DNA of 64,000 nt from Pseudomonas synxantha (lineage in GTDB: Bacteria; Pseudomonadota; Gammaproteobacteria; Pseudomonadales; Pseudomonadaceae): positions 1,178,001-1,242,000 of the forward strand of contig NZ_LT629786.1 in the NCBI RefSeq assembly GCF_900105675.1. The letters run 5' to 3'. Shown in pieces: positions 10,323 to 18,314 of the stretch (positions are counted from its first letter, which is position 1; every line of letters starts with the position of its first letter). The position numbers and the translations under genes were made by a program. The notes beneath the pieces were generated by a model. It worked only from the letters and a program-made list of their open reading frames with translations. It was not told the DNA's origin and did not search any database.

Positions 10323-10356
10323 AATCCAATCACTTAGCGGTGATTGGATTTTTTTA
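10323..10356 (+). terminator. Rho-independent terminator after tRNA-Pro
   Basis: Arms AATCCAATCAC and GTGATTGGATT with a short loop, followed by a run of T residues to 10356. It is positioned to end the tRNA transcript. Confidence 0.85.
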
Positions 10357-10654
10357 TGGCTGTCGGTTTTACGTGAAGTGGAAATTTGCCCCCACTTTTT
10401 GCCCCACTCAGAATCCTATATTTCTGTCGTGTGAAAACTTGAAGAGGTGCTGATAATTAGGGTGGGGGGCTGAGCGTCCAGCGCGATGTGACATTCAATC
10501 ATCGACCTCACTGATATCCAATGAGATGAGCCCCTCGAGTTCGGACGCAGCGCCAGGTTGCGGAAGCAGCTTCAACATAGCGAGCGGAGGTTGCTTGCGC
10601 TTTTGGAACGTCGCGCCAGCAACGGAATTACTCGGACGCCGAAGCTCCGGCGGC
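10357..10654. other. Gene-poor stretch behind tRNA-Pro
   Basis: No intact gene is supported. Near 10390-10407 there is a tandem CCCCCACTTTTTGCCCCAC sequence of the sort I recall upstream of integrases inserted at tRNA 3' ends, but no integrase reading frame survives. The minus strand 10495-10650 reads as protein-like residues ending ASELEGLISLDISEVDD, in the same frame as the start of the broken gene at 10655-11052. It may be the real C-terminus after a second frameshift. Confidence 0.45.
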
Positions 10655-11052
10655 TCAAGCGCCTGGTTCTCCGGGAAGCTCCACGGCATCGTCTAGGCTC
10701 GACGTGTCAGGAGGGTAATCCTGATCATGCTCAATGGAGCGTTCCTCTTCTAATTGGGCTTCTGGTCGTACTGGGGTAGGGGTCATGGCCCTGTGAGCCT
10801 CGACTTCCTGGGCGGCTAGCTCTAGAGAGTTGGAAGGTCCGACTTCTGGTGCGGAAGGTTGTGCCGGGTCACCCCCAAGATATTGGCCACACTAATTGTG
10901 ATCTGTTCGTTGCTTGGTCGCGTAATGATTGCAGCCAGCTGCTTTTGCGATAGGTGCGTTAGTTTTGCAGTCCGTGCTAAAGCACTCTTGCGCACTGTTT
11001 CGTACGCTTTTTCGATTTCACGTTCTTTGGGTTCCGCGGGTGATCTAGGCAT
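10655..11052 (-). pseudogene. Frameshifted gene of mobile-element type
   Basis: From ATG 11052 the frame codes for a basic, helical protein (MPRSPAEPKEREIEKAYETV, then LTHLSQKQLAAIITRPSNEQ) that runs to SVANILG at a run of five G on the coding strand (10872-10876). In that frame it stops at 10822. Reading one base back at the G-run gives a continuing open frame (GDPAQPSAPEVGPSNSLELA, later PTPVRPEAQLEEERSIEH) that ends at 10655. Six G instead of five would join both parts. I do not recognise the family. A sequencing error, a real mutation or programmed slippage are all possible. Confidence 0.5.
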
Positions 11053-11633
11053 AGGGATCACCTGTCAGGGTGACGCTCGCAGGCGCAGCAAGGTGCACAA
11101 AGCAATGCACTACCTGGCCAAGGATGAGAATACGCAGTACTTGAGGGTGAAACCCAGAGGGGCTCGATGTCTGCGTAAGGGGCAGTTGCGTACGCAGACG
11201 CCATGTATGTTGACGCCAACGAAGGCTCTCATTTGAAAGGCACTTGTCGCGGAGCTCTTCGATATATCTTTGGTTCATCCGTTACTTGGCAGCAGCGTGG
11301 TCGGCTCACCGATGAGAGGTTAACCACTTGCTCGAGCACTCTGGCCGGTGCTGTAGCCCCTATAGACTCAGTTCTTGAAACCCTGATACCAGCGAGTTAC
11401 TGAACGCAATGAAGACACTCACCAAGTGTGATATTTCGACATGTGAATACCTTTAGGCGGCTAACAAAGTGACTCGTGTGCGCCTGCTATCATGTTGATG
11501 TGACGCGACGGCGGAGTTCGGAAAACTCTTCGGGAACGAGGGTGATGTTCCGATAATGACGGGCAATCTCCGACTGCTGGCTGATTGAGCAAGTACAGCC
11601 AGTCAGAAGGAGATTTTATTTAAGTGACCCCAA
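11053..11633. other. No intact gene; possible gene fragment at 11490-11612 (-)
   Basis: Most of this stretch shows nothing supportable. On the minus strand between a TAA near 11613 and a TGA at 11490 the frame reads about 40 residues that look like real protein, including SQQSEIARHYRNITLVPEEF followed by SELRRRVTST. It has no start codon of its own, so it is best read as the C-terminal remnant of a lost gene. The family is not recognised. Confidence 0.4.
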
Positions 11634-12560
11634 CTAGTTGGTTATTAACTGAGGCTCCTGCCTTGGAAAGGCTAGATCATTGCCGGTAATGCGAATACAG
11701 TCTATGAAGGACTCAATGATGTGTGATTTACTTCGCTGGATGGGTCTGACAATGCTTACTGTAAAAGGAATGGAAGTTGAAAGCCTTCGAACTTGGAGGC
11801 CTTGGCTTGCATAAGCGTTCGCCGCAAGAGGGTTGATGATTGATACGCCCACCCCATGTAAAACCATCTGGCAAATAGTTGCCGAATTGTCGACTTCGAG
11901 GATTTGCCGACGATTGATGCCCTGTGTGCTGAACAGGTTGTCTAATTGATGCCGATAAGGATCGTTGGGTGCGAGATGGACGAAGGTGTGGTTCGCCAGG
12001 GAGGCTGGGTCGATTACCGTTTGGTGACACAGAGGGTGATGAGGAGGCAGTATGCAAACCTCATCAAGCCTCAGTAAAGGCTCAGCGATTGTCCCCATGG
12101 GGGCTGTGGAACCTTCGATCAAACCGAGATCATAGGACTGCGATGATAGACTTTCTTCTAATACGGGAGAGTCATGTGTGGTTAGGCTAATGTTCAATTC
12201 AGGATAATTTAAGAGGAACTTTGAAATCGAACCAGGGAGTAATGTTTGCGACAGAATGGGCAAGCTTGCAATGGTTATTTTTTCAAATAAGCCTTGTTTT
12301 ATTTCTGCGGCCGCTAGGCCGATTTTTAATAAGCCATCATAAGTTTTAGTTATTTCGTTGTAAAGGGCTAGACCCTGTCTGGTCGCTTTCAGTCGACCTT
12401 TGGATCTTTCGAATAATTGCATGCCTATGCAGCTTTCGAAGCTGGATAAGTCGCGGCTAACAGTCGGTTGTGAGGTGCCTAGCGCGTCAGCGGCTCCGGT
12501 AATGCTCCCGGACGCCATAACCGCTTTAAATATTTCAACGTGTCTTATTGAAACCTTCAT
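11634..12560 (-). CDS. LysR-type regulator of the amino-acid island
   Basis: A 308-residue LTTR with an N-terminal winged helix-turn-helix (ASGSITGAADALGTSQPTVS, about residues 16-35) and a two-lobed effector domain to the end. It resembles the branch containing LysR of lysA and the opine regulators NocR/OccR, which sense amino acids or opines. I chose ATG 12560 (MKVSIRH), with AGGGA upstream. The frame also opens at 12587. It lies beside an ATP-grasp gene read the other way and in the same island as a lysA copy, so lysine, diaminopimelate or an island product is a plausible effector (inference). It is A/T-rich compared with the core genes. Confidence 0.85.
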   Translation of the reverse strand: MKVSIRHVEIFKAVMASGSITGAADALGTSQPTVSRDLSSFESCIGMQLFERSKGRLKATRQGLALYNEITKTYDGLLKIGLAAAEIKQGLFEKITIASLPILSQTLLPGSISKFLLNYPELNISLTTHDSPVLEESLSSQSYDLGLIEGSTAPMGTIAEPLLRLDEVCILPPHHPLCHQTVIDPASLANHTFVHLAPNDPYRHQLDNLFSTQGINRRQILEVDNSATICQMVLHGVGVSIINPLAANAYASQGLQVRRLSTSIPFTVSIVRPIQRSKSHIIESFIDCIRITGNDLAFPRQEPQLITN

Positions 12561-13003
12561 GGTCAGTCCCTGATTGATTGGCAGCACGTTTTAATTTTAA
12601 GAAATTTCACAGAATAATTTTTTATTATTGAGGCGCCGAAGTCTCTAACTTTCGGACTGCGAGTCATCCACCCATTTGAGGCGGGGGGCAACGCGCCTAC
12701 CGGCTGAAATCCATGATCGCCGAGTGATGATACACCTGCGCATGCTAGTTATAAACTAATGGACACAATTTTAGTACGCAGGGAGGTGAATAGTCACCGC
12801 AGGGCAAACAGGCGAGTGCCAAGCACCAGGTGGTGACGCGGTTGCTACGGATTGCTATGATTGGTCGAAATTTACGATGAACCCAGTCGGGTTTTTATTG
12901 GATGAATGTTCAATTATAAAAATAGCGTTTCTATCGCTAGGAATCGCTAGAGTCATTTCAAAGGAACACGTGTTCCGCTCAATTAAAAAACAGGGAGTTA
13001 GAT
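12561..13003. promoter_or_regulatory. Divergent promoter region, LysR / ATP-grasp
   Basis: About 440 bases between two divergent genes, with no coding potential that I can support. A small hairpin AACCC/GGGTT followed by TTTATT at 12880-12898 could terminate or attenuate transcription toward the ATP-grasp gene. The last 50 bases before that gene are very A/T-rich. It is the natural place for LysR binding, though I cannot fix one T-N11-A site. Confidence 0.45.
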
Positions 13004-14269
13004 ATGGACTACGTACTGATGGTTGACTGCACGGATGTCACTTCGGCAATCATCATCGCCGCTAATAAAAGAGGAGTCGGCGTTATCTTTGTCAGGTCTG
13101 AGCTGACACGTAATCACACGTCGTTAACGAATGACTTCTTTAGTGAAAATGCTGTAGAGACTTACGATATCGAGTCGCCTCTTGATGCAAAAAAAATTGA
13201 AGAGGTCATGAGGCTCATCAGCAAAAAATATCCAATATCAGCCGTCTTTACCCCCCTTGACGATATTGTTGAACTGGTTGCTGCGGCAGCCAAGGGTGCG
13301 AACCTTAAAGGCACATCCCATCTAGGTGTGGCCAATGCCAAGAATAAGGGCCTGGCCCGGGAACTCCTTAAAGCCGAAAGGTTGACTCAATGTGGATATC
13401 GCACATGTCGAACGCTCGGCGAGCTGCCGGCGGCGGTGAGCTTTATAGGTTATCCCTGTATCGTCAAACCCGTGTCTGGATTTGCCAAATATCTGACGGC
13501 GCACCTTGAGACACCGCAAGACCTACGAAAATTCATGGATGAATATGTGTCGACGCGTAACGACATAGACAGCGCTTTTCGCACCTTTATTTCAGACGAG
13601 TACACCGTTGAGGAATATATCTGCGGGCAAATGTACTCTGCGGAAGTGGCGAAAAATGAGCACGGTTTTTATCCATTAATGCTGACTAAGCGCGATCGTG
13701 CAAAGCACAATGAGTTATTGGAGATTGAGTCAACCATGGCCCCGCGTGGCCACTATCCTGATGAGAGTGCGATTTTTGAATACTGTGAAAAAGTAGTCGA
13801 TTGCCTGAAACTTGATGTCGGTATTTTTCACATCGAGGTCATTGTCAACGAGGGGGGCGTTGATTTGGTTGAGGTGAACCCGCGTTTTATGGGGGGCGCT
13901 TTGTCGACGCTCTTTCAGAAATCCACATCGCTGAGTGCTTTTGATATTTTGCTGGATACCTATCTAGGGAAGGTTGTAGATGTTCAGACAAAATCTAGGC
14001 TGTTCTCTACTTCTCGGCGCCTCGCACCCATGGAGAAAACGGTTGCACAGGCTACTGTTGATGCGGGTTACATTAAAGAGCACTTTCCGTGGGTCAGGGA
14101 ACACTCAATTGCTATTCACAAAGGGCAGACGATATTACCGATGACCGGTAATGACTCCTCTCTGGGTTATATTCATATCGTTGCTGAACACTACTCGACT
14201 GCTCTGGATCAAGCCAAGGCGACGATCAATATGATTTCGGCCGCCACAGGTATCAAGTTAGCGAACTGA
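13004..14269 (+). CDS. ATP-grasp ligase (amino-acid/peptide ligase-like)
   Basis: A 421-residue ATP-grasp enzyme. Residues 1-110 form a Rossmann-like pre-ATP-grasp domain. The central ATP-binding part includes YPCIVKPVSGFAKYLTAHL and the EEYICGQMYSAEVA lid region. The metal-binding DLVEVNPRFMGGALS segment lies near 285-300. Enzymes of this type join a carboxylate, activated as acyl phosphate, to an amine, as in L-amino-acid ligases and carnosine-type synthases. The substrates cannot be read from the sequence. RBS GGGAG upstream. It stands between the LysR regulator and a convergent lysA copy. Confidence 0.85.
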   Translation: MDYVLMVDCTDVTSAIIIAANKRGVGVIFVRSELTRNHTSLTNDFFSENAVETYDIESPLDAKKIEEVMRLISKKYPISAVFTPLDDIVELVAAAAKGANLKGTSHLGVANAKNKGLARELLKAERLTQCGYRTCRTLGELPAAVSFIGYPCIVKPVSGFAKYLTAHLETPQDLRKFMDEYVSTRNDIDSAFRTFISDEYTVEEYICGQMYSAEVAKNEHGFYPLMLTKRDRAKHNELLEIESTMAPRGHYPDESAIFEYCEKVVDCLKLDVGIFHIEVIVNEGGVDLVEVNPRFMGGALSTLFQKSTSLSAFDILLDTYLGKVVDVQTKSRLFSTSRRLAPMEKTVAQATVDAGYIKEHFPWVREHSIAIHKGQTILPMTGNDSSLGYIHIVAEHYSTALDQAKATINMISAATGIKLAN

Positions 14270-14320
14270 AGTGGAAAAAATGGCTCCTATTCAATTGCTG
14301 AGTAGGAACCACAGCATGAG

Positions 14321-15580
14321 TTACAGCGCGTGCAGTAATTGTCCGGCTTCTAGCTCCAGCTTCAGAAGGTCGGCATAACTTTGGCGGTTTCTGATCACTT
14401 TCAGTTGGTCTCCATCTTTCAATACCTCCGGGAGCAACGGACGCGTATTGTAGTTTGACGACATGCTTGCACCATAAGCCCCACAATCATGAAAGATCAG
14501 CAGGTCACCAATCTCTACCTCGGGCAGGAGGTAGGAAATGACTTCCCCACCTTCCTTCTGAGTAAACACATCGCCTGACTCACAAAGGGGACCGGCAATC
14601 ACTGTCGGCCGTAGGCCTTCGCTCTTTATTTGCCCTGTTGGGCTCATAACACTCACACGATGGATTGAGCCATACATGGCCGGACGAATCAGATCGTTGA
14701 AACCGGCGTCCACGAGAACGAAGAAGTTCTGGCCCATGGGTTTGTAAGCCCGCACTTCTGCGACCAAGATTCCGGCTTGCGCAGCCAGATAGCGGCCAGG
14801 CTCGATTTCCAGGCTGACTGGGTGTCCCAGGAATTCTTCTATCTTCTGACGTGCTGAGTGCCAGAGCTGAAAATAATGCTCGGGGTCAATTTCCTCCTCA
14901 CGGTCAGTGTATGGAATCGACAGCCCGCCGCCCGCGGATATCGCTTCAATATCGACCCCCAGGAGCTTGACCTCGTTCACCATAGCGTCGCAGACACGCG
15001 CCAGATGCTCATAGTCGGCTCCCGAACCGATGTGCATGTGAAGGCCCACCAGTTTCAGCCCATGATGGTGAATCAACTCGATGCTGCTTTGGATTTCGGT
15101 GTGCCATATTCCGTGTTTACTGTGCTCTCCACCCGTATTCGTCTTGCGCGTGTGGCCATGACCGAACCCCGGATTGATCCGCAACCATACCTCATGCCCA
15201 GGGCTCAGGGCTCCCAACTGTTCAAGCATCTGCGGGGAGCCTGCGTTGACCGGGATCTTCAGTTCAACCAGGCGGGCTAGGGTGCCTGCGTCAATCAAGT
15301 CTGCGGTGAAAACGATGGGTGAGTGGGGGCCGTCAACGCAATAGCCCGCGCTCAGGGCACGCTCGACCTCTCCCAGCGACACGGAGTCGATCAACACGCC
15401 TTCTTCGCGCATCAGCGACAGGATGTGAATATTGGAGCAAGCCTTCTGCGCATAACGTATGAAATCGAAGGACTTCAGTTTTCTGATCTGCCGACGGATG
15501 ATTGGCGCGTCGTATAACCAGAGCGGCGTGCCAACTGAGTGGATCGCCGGGATGATTGAATCGAGTAGATCTTTTGTCAT
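14321..15580 (-). CDS. lysA: Diaminopimelate decarboxylase, enterobacterial-type second copy
   Basis: A 419-residue fold-type III PLP enzyme that converts meso-diaminopimelate to lysine. It matches E. coli LysA closely along its length: YAQKACSNIHIL holds the PLP lysine, then SVSLGEVERAL, GFGHGHTRKTNTGGEHSKHG, HMHIGSG, EPGRYL, the catalytic Cys in PLCESGD and GASMSSNYNTRPLLPEVL. The start at 15580 has AAGGA upstream. The frame opens earlier, inside the intergenic region. Pseudomonads carry their own lysA elsewhere near dapF (established), so this is probably an extra copy, either part of a biosynthetic route or a self-protecting isoform. Confidence 0.92.
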   Translation of the reverse strand: MTKDLLDSIIPAIHSVGTPLWLYDAPIIRRQIRKLKSFDFIRYAQKACSNIHILSLMREEGVLIDSVSLGEVERALSAGYCVDGPHSPIVFTADLIDAGTLARLVELKIPVNAGSPQMLEQLGALSPGHEVWLRINPGFGHGHTRKTNTGGEHSKHGIWHTEIQSSIELIHHHGLKLVGLHMHIGSGADYEHLARVCDAMVNEVKLLGVDIEAISAGGGLSIPYTDREEEIDPEHYFQLWHSARQKIEEFLGHPVSLEIEPGRYLAAQAGILVAEVRAYKPMGQNFFVLVDAGFNDLIRPAMYGSIHRVSVMSPTGQIKSEGLRPTVIAGPLCESGDVFTQKEGGEVISYLLPEVEIGDLLIFHDCGAYGASMSSNYNTRPLLPEVLKDGDQLKVIRNRQSYADLLKLELEAGQLLHAL

Positions 15581-15603
15581 GATAATCCTTAACGAGTGTG
15601 CGG

Positions 15604-15957
15604 TTACTGAGCAGCGCTGGCCGGACGGGTTGAAAACCAGCGGGCCGAACATAAAGTAAACAAAGCAACGATAATGAGACTGGCGATTACGGGGAGCGCG
15701 CTGACATGATCAATTGCGTACCCACCTGCCACCGCCACAACAGCCATGCCCAAAGGCGCAATCGAATGGAAGGTCACCATGACGACGCTGATCTCTTGTA
15801 CGGGTGTTTCGGTCAGCAGGTCATTGTAAGCACGCATGAAAACAACTTCGAAGATGAACATGAAAATAAAGTAGGTCGGTATGACAAGGGCGCTAGAGGA
15901 GACCAGGAAGGGTGCCGCCAGCGCCGCAAGCCCCAACATAAATGTTTGATCATTTGA
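15604..15957 (-). pseudogene. MFS transporter remnant, C-terminal part
   Basis: About 117 codons read as the last three to four membrane segments of a major-facilitator transporter: MLGLAALAAPFLVSSSALVI, TYFIFMFIFEVVFMRAYNDL, then APLGMAVVAVAGGYAIDHV and SLIIVALFTLC. There is no start codon or N-terminal half. Upstream the frame runs into the end of the adenylation gene in a different frame, near 15957. A deletion seems to have removed the first two thirds of this gene. It lies 23 bases before the lysA start in the same direction. Confidence 0.8.
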
Positions 15958-17518
15958 GAGAGAGTCGGATCCGGGCCTGGGTCTCAGTAGTGGGGCGAGT
16001 CTTGTCTTCCGACAACTCAAGTTCCCAAGAGTGTGACTCACGTAGTGTCTTGCGATCGACTTTGCCGTTATCGGTATAGGGAATGGCCTCTACCACCAGG
16101 AACCTGGCCGGTACCATGTAGTCGGGGAGGCGATCAGCCAAGCTGGTACGAATAGCCGCCGCGCTCAGTTCTACGCCGGGTTCGAATGTTAGATATGCCG
16201 AAAGACGGGTGTTGCCACTCGGCGCCCGAATGCCCACTACCACAGCTTCCTTTACCCCTGGGCAACGATTCAGGTGCGCCTCGATCTCTCCGGGCTCTAC
16301 GCGATGTCCGGCCACTTTCAACTGGTCGTCTATCCGTCCCAAAAGGTCGATGCGGCCATCAGCATCTTGTTTTGCGATGTCCCCTGTTCGGAACGCCATT
16401 CCGTATGGGGTATCGATAAAGCGTTCGCGGGTAAGCTCGGGCTGCTTGAAGTAGCCGTCGGCAATACCGGTGCCGGTGATGAGCAGTTCGCCAGGTTGTG
16501 CGTCGGTGACTTTGCGCAGCGACTCATCGACAATGATAGGCGTCAATTCCGCAGGGAAACCCACCGGCACGAAGCCGGCATATTCTTGTTCAGGGTGGCA
16601 CTCCCAATGGCAGCTATAAAGCGCTTCTGTCAGGCCGTACAGGTTGAACAATCGGGCGGGAATATCACAGGCGAAAAATCTTGAGGGAAGATCGCCAGGC
16701 ATTACATCGCTGCTACTGAACACATAGCGTAGCGTCCGGTTCTGTTTGAACTCAGGTTCTTCAATCATCCCGGCCAACAGGGCTGGCACCGCCAGGAATA
16801 CCGAGATCCGGCTCTGATTGATGGCATCGACCAGTTTCGACGGGCTTCTATGCTCGCCGGGCGGCAGTACAACGATCACGCAGCCTGACAGCAGAGGCCA
16901 GAAAATTTCCCGGACAAGGTTGGTGACGCTCAAGGTGGTGCGCAGTAACTGTCGGTCTTTTTTGCTTAGAGGGAATCGCGTTTGCAACCAGCGCTGTCCG
17001 CTGACCAAGGCGCGATGGGATAGCATGACCCCTTTAGGTTGCCCGGTGGAACCCGAGGTGTAAAACAAGAAGGCTAGGCTATCGGCGTCGACGGCAGGCA
17101 GGTTCTGCAGGTCGTGGGCGTGCAGCGTGTCAATGAGTCGAATCAGGGTCAGCCTGACTCCAGCCCATGAACCGACAAAGTGCTCGCTTGCCCGGTCTGT
17201 CACCAACGCCTGAGCGTCGGAATGGTTCAAGATCGCAGCTCGGCGCTCGTCCGTATCTTCCGGGTCGATGGGGACGCATGTGCAGCCGGCCTTGAGGATG
17301 CCAATGACCCCCGCCAGCATGTCCAATGATCGCGGAACCTGGATCGCAACTCTGCTACCGGTGGGGATGCCCTCGGCGATCAAGCTGCGTGCAACCTGGT
17401 CAGCCCGTTGTTCCAGTTGCGCATTGCTTATTGGTAAGTCATTGAACATCGCCGCTGTAGCGTCGGGAGCCAGCGTTGCTCGCGCAGTCAGAAAGTCATG
17501 TAAGCATTCGTTAAACAT
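15950..17518 (-). CDS. Stand-alone NRPS-type adenylation domain, carrier domain lost
   Basis: A 522-residue ANL enzyme. Core motifs are visible: A3 LFYTSGSTGQPKGVMLSH, A5 NLYGLTE, A7 FRTGDIAKQDADGRIDLLGR, A8 KVAGHRVEPGEIEAHLN and A10 YTDNGKVDRKTL with its catalytic Lys. Such domains activate an acid with ATP and pass it to a carrier thiol. After residue 510 the text ETQARIRLSLK begins like the first helix of a carrier domain and then stops, just where the MFS fragment starts in another frame. By eye the A4 region (LSVTNLVREIFWPLL) lacks the Asp that usually holds the alpha-amino group, so the substrate may be unusual. Confidence 0.85.
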   Translation of the reverse strand: MFNECLHDFLTARATLAPDATAAMFNDLPISNAQLEQRADQVARSLIAEGIPTGSRVAIQVPRSLDMLAGVIGILKAGCTCVPIDPEDTDERRAAILNHSDAQALVTDRASEHFVGSWAGVRLTLIRLIDTLHAHDLQNLPAVDADSLAFLFYTSGSTGQPKGVMLSHRALVSGQRWLQTRFPLSKKDRQLLRTTLSVTNLVREIFWPLLSGCVIVVLPPGEHRSPSKLVDAINQSRISVFLAVPALLAGMIEEPEFKQNRTLRYVFSSSDVMPGDLPSRFFACDIPARLFNLYGLTEALYSCHWECHPEQEYAGFVPVGFPAELTPIIVDESLRKVTDAQPGELLITGTGIADGYFKQPELTRERFIDTPYGMAFRTGDIAKQDADGRIDLLGRIDDQLKVAGHRVEPGEIEAHLNRCPGVKEAVVVGIRAPSGNTRLSAYLTFEPGVELSAAAIRTSLADRLPDYMVPARFLVVEAIPYTDNGKVDRKTLRESHSWELELSEDKTRPTTETQARIRLSLK

Positions 17519-17882
17519 ACCCTGGGCCTCTATCTATTCAAATCCATGTGATGCTGTCAAATTTTGCAGCGCCCAGTCGTTATGAAGACTTATACAGCGG
17601 TGCTGTAATAGGCATCTTCAAAGTGATGCAGGCTAAGTGAAAAGTTTGCGGACTGAGGTAGGTATAAGAAACGCACCGCCTACTTTGTGCCAAAGCTATA
17701 TCAAAACTGCAGAGAAGAAAAATATCCGATTTTCTGTAAGGTATTCGTTTTTGATATGGCTTGACAATATTATTTGCGTGCCTTCAGGATGAGTGAGTTG
17801 TGCGTTGACGTCAGTCTAATTAAGTTTTGAATTGAAGGGTTGTGGGCGGTTGTTTGGTCGGAATATTTTAACGGAATGGTAA
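17519..17882. promoter_or_regulatory. Divergent promoter region with a 14-bp inverted repeat
   Basis: This is 364 bases between the adenylation gene (minus) and the ACT-domain gene (plus). AAGCTATATCAAAA at 17693-17706 is repeated in inverted form as TTTTGATATGGCTT at 17749-17762, 13 of 14 positions matching, with 42 bases between. That makes a candidate regulator site with two half-operators. TTGACA at 17761 is a possible -35 box toward the ACT gene, but no good -10 is seen. Confidence 0.5.
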
Positions 17883-18314
17883 ATGGGTATGGTCAATTTT
17901 GAGTTGGTGTTCAGAGTGCACGCACCTGCGTATTCGATATATAAGTTGAAAGGTGTTCCAGAGGCTGCTTGCTTATCAGTGGGCACGGATTTTGTATCGT
18001 TATCGATTGCACTGAATGAAACCACTCTGATTTGCACGAGCAATATTCAACTCGCGGGTTGTGTAGTCGAGCAGGCCAGTCTTGCCTGGCGTTGCCTTGA
18101 AGTGGTCAGCGAACATCCAGCGGATGTCGTGGGTTTGATAGCCTTTGTCAGTAATACTTTAGCCGGCGCAGGTATCAGTATGCTGACGATTTCCTCTTTT
18201 GCCGGTGACTACTTTTTTGTAAAAGAAAAGTCGCTCGATCACGCCATCACGGTACTGAGTGCCGCGGGTAGCATCTTTACCTCTATTACCGAGCCGCAGG
18301 GGTGCGCAGAGTGA
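17883..18314 (+). CDS. ACT-domain protein (CASTOR-like)
   Basis: A 143-residue protein. The C-terminal half (ADVVGLIAFVSNTLAGAGIS, then MLTISSFAGDYFFVKEKSLDHAI) is a typical ACT domain of the type in aspartate-kinase regulatory parts and CASTOR proteins. The N-terminal half resembles a second, diverged ACT fold. ACT domains bind amino acids and give allosteric control. A free-standing one in a cluster with LysA suggests sensing of lysine or a related amino acid (inference). It is coupled to the next gene, whose preferred GTG start overlaps this stop. Confidence 0.75.
   Translation: MGMVNFELVFRVHAPAYSIYKLKGVPEAACLSVGTDFVSLSIALNETTLICTSNIQLAGCVVEQASLAWRCLEVVSEHPADVVGLIAFVSNTLAGAGISMLTISSFAGDYFFVKEKSLDHAITVLSAAGSIFTSITEPQGCAE

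Noticed and set aside
11203..11403. 66-codon plus-strand frame in the region behind tRNA-Pro
   Set aside because: No protein-like pattern and no RBS. The opposite strand is equally unconvincing.
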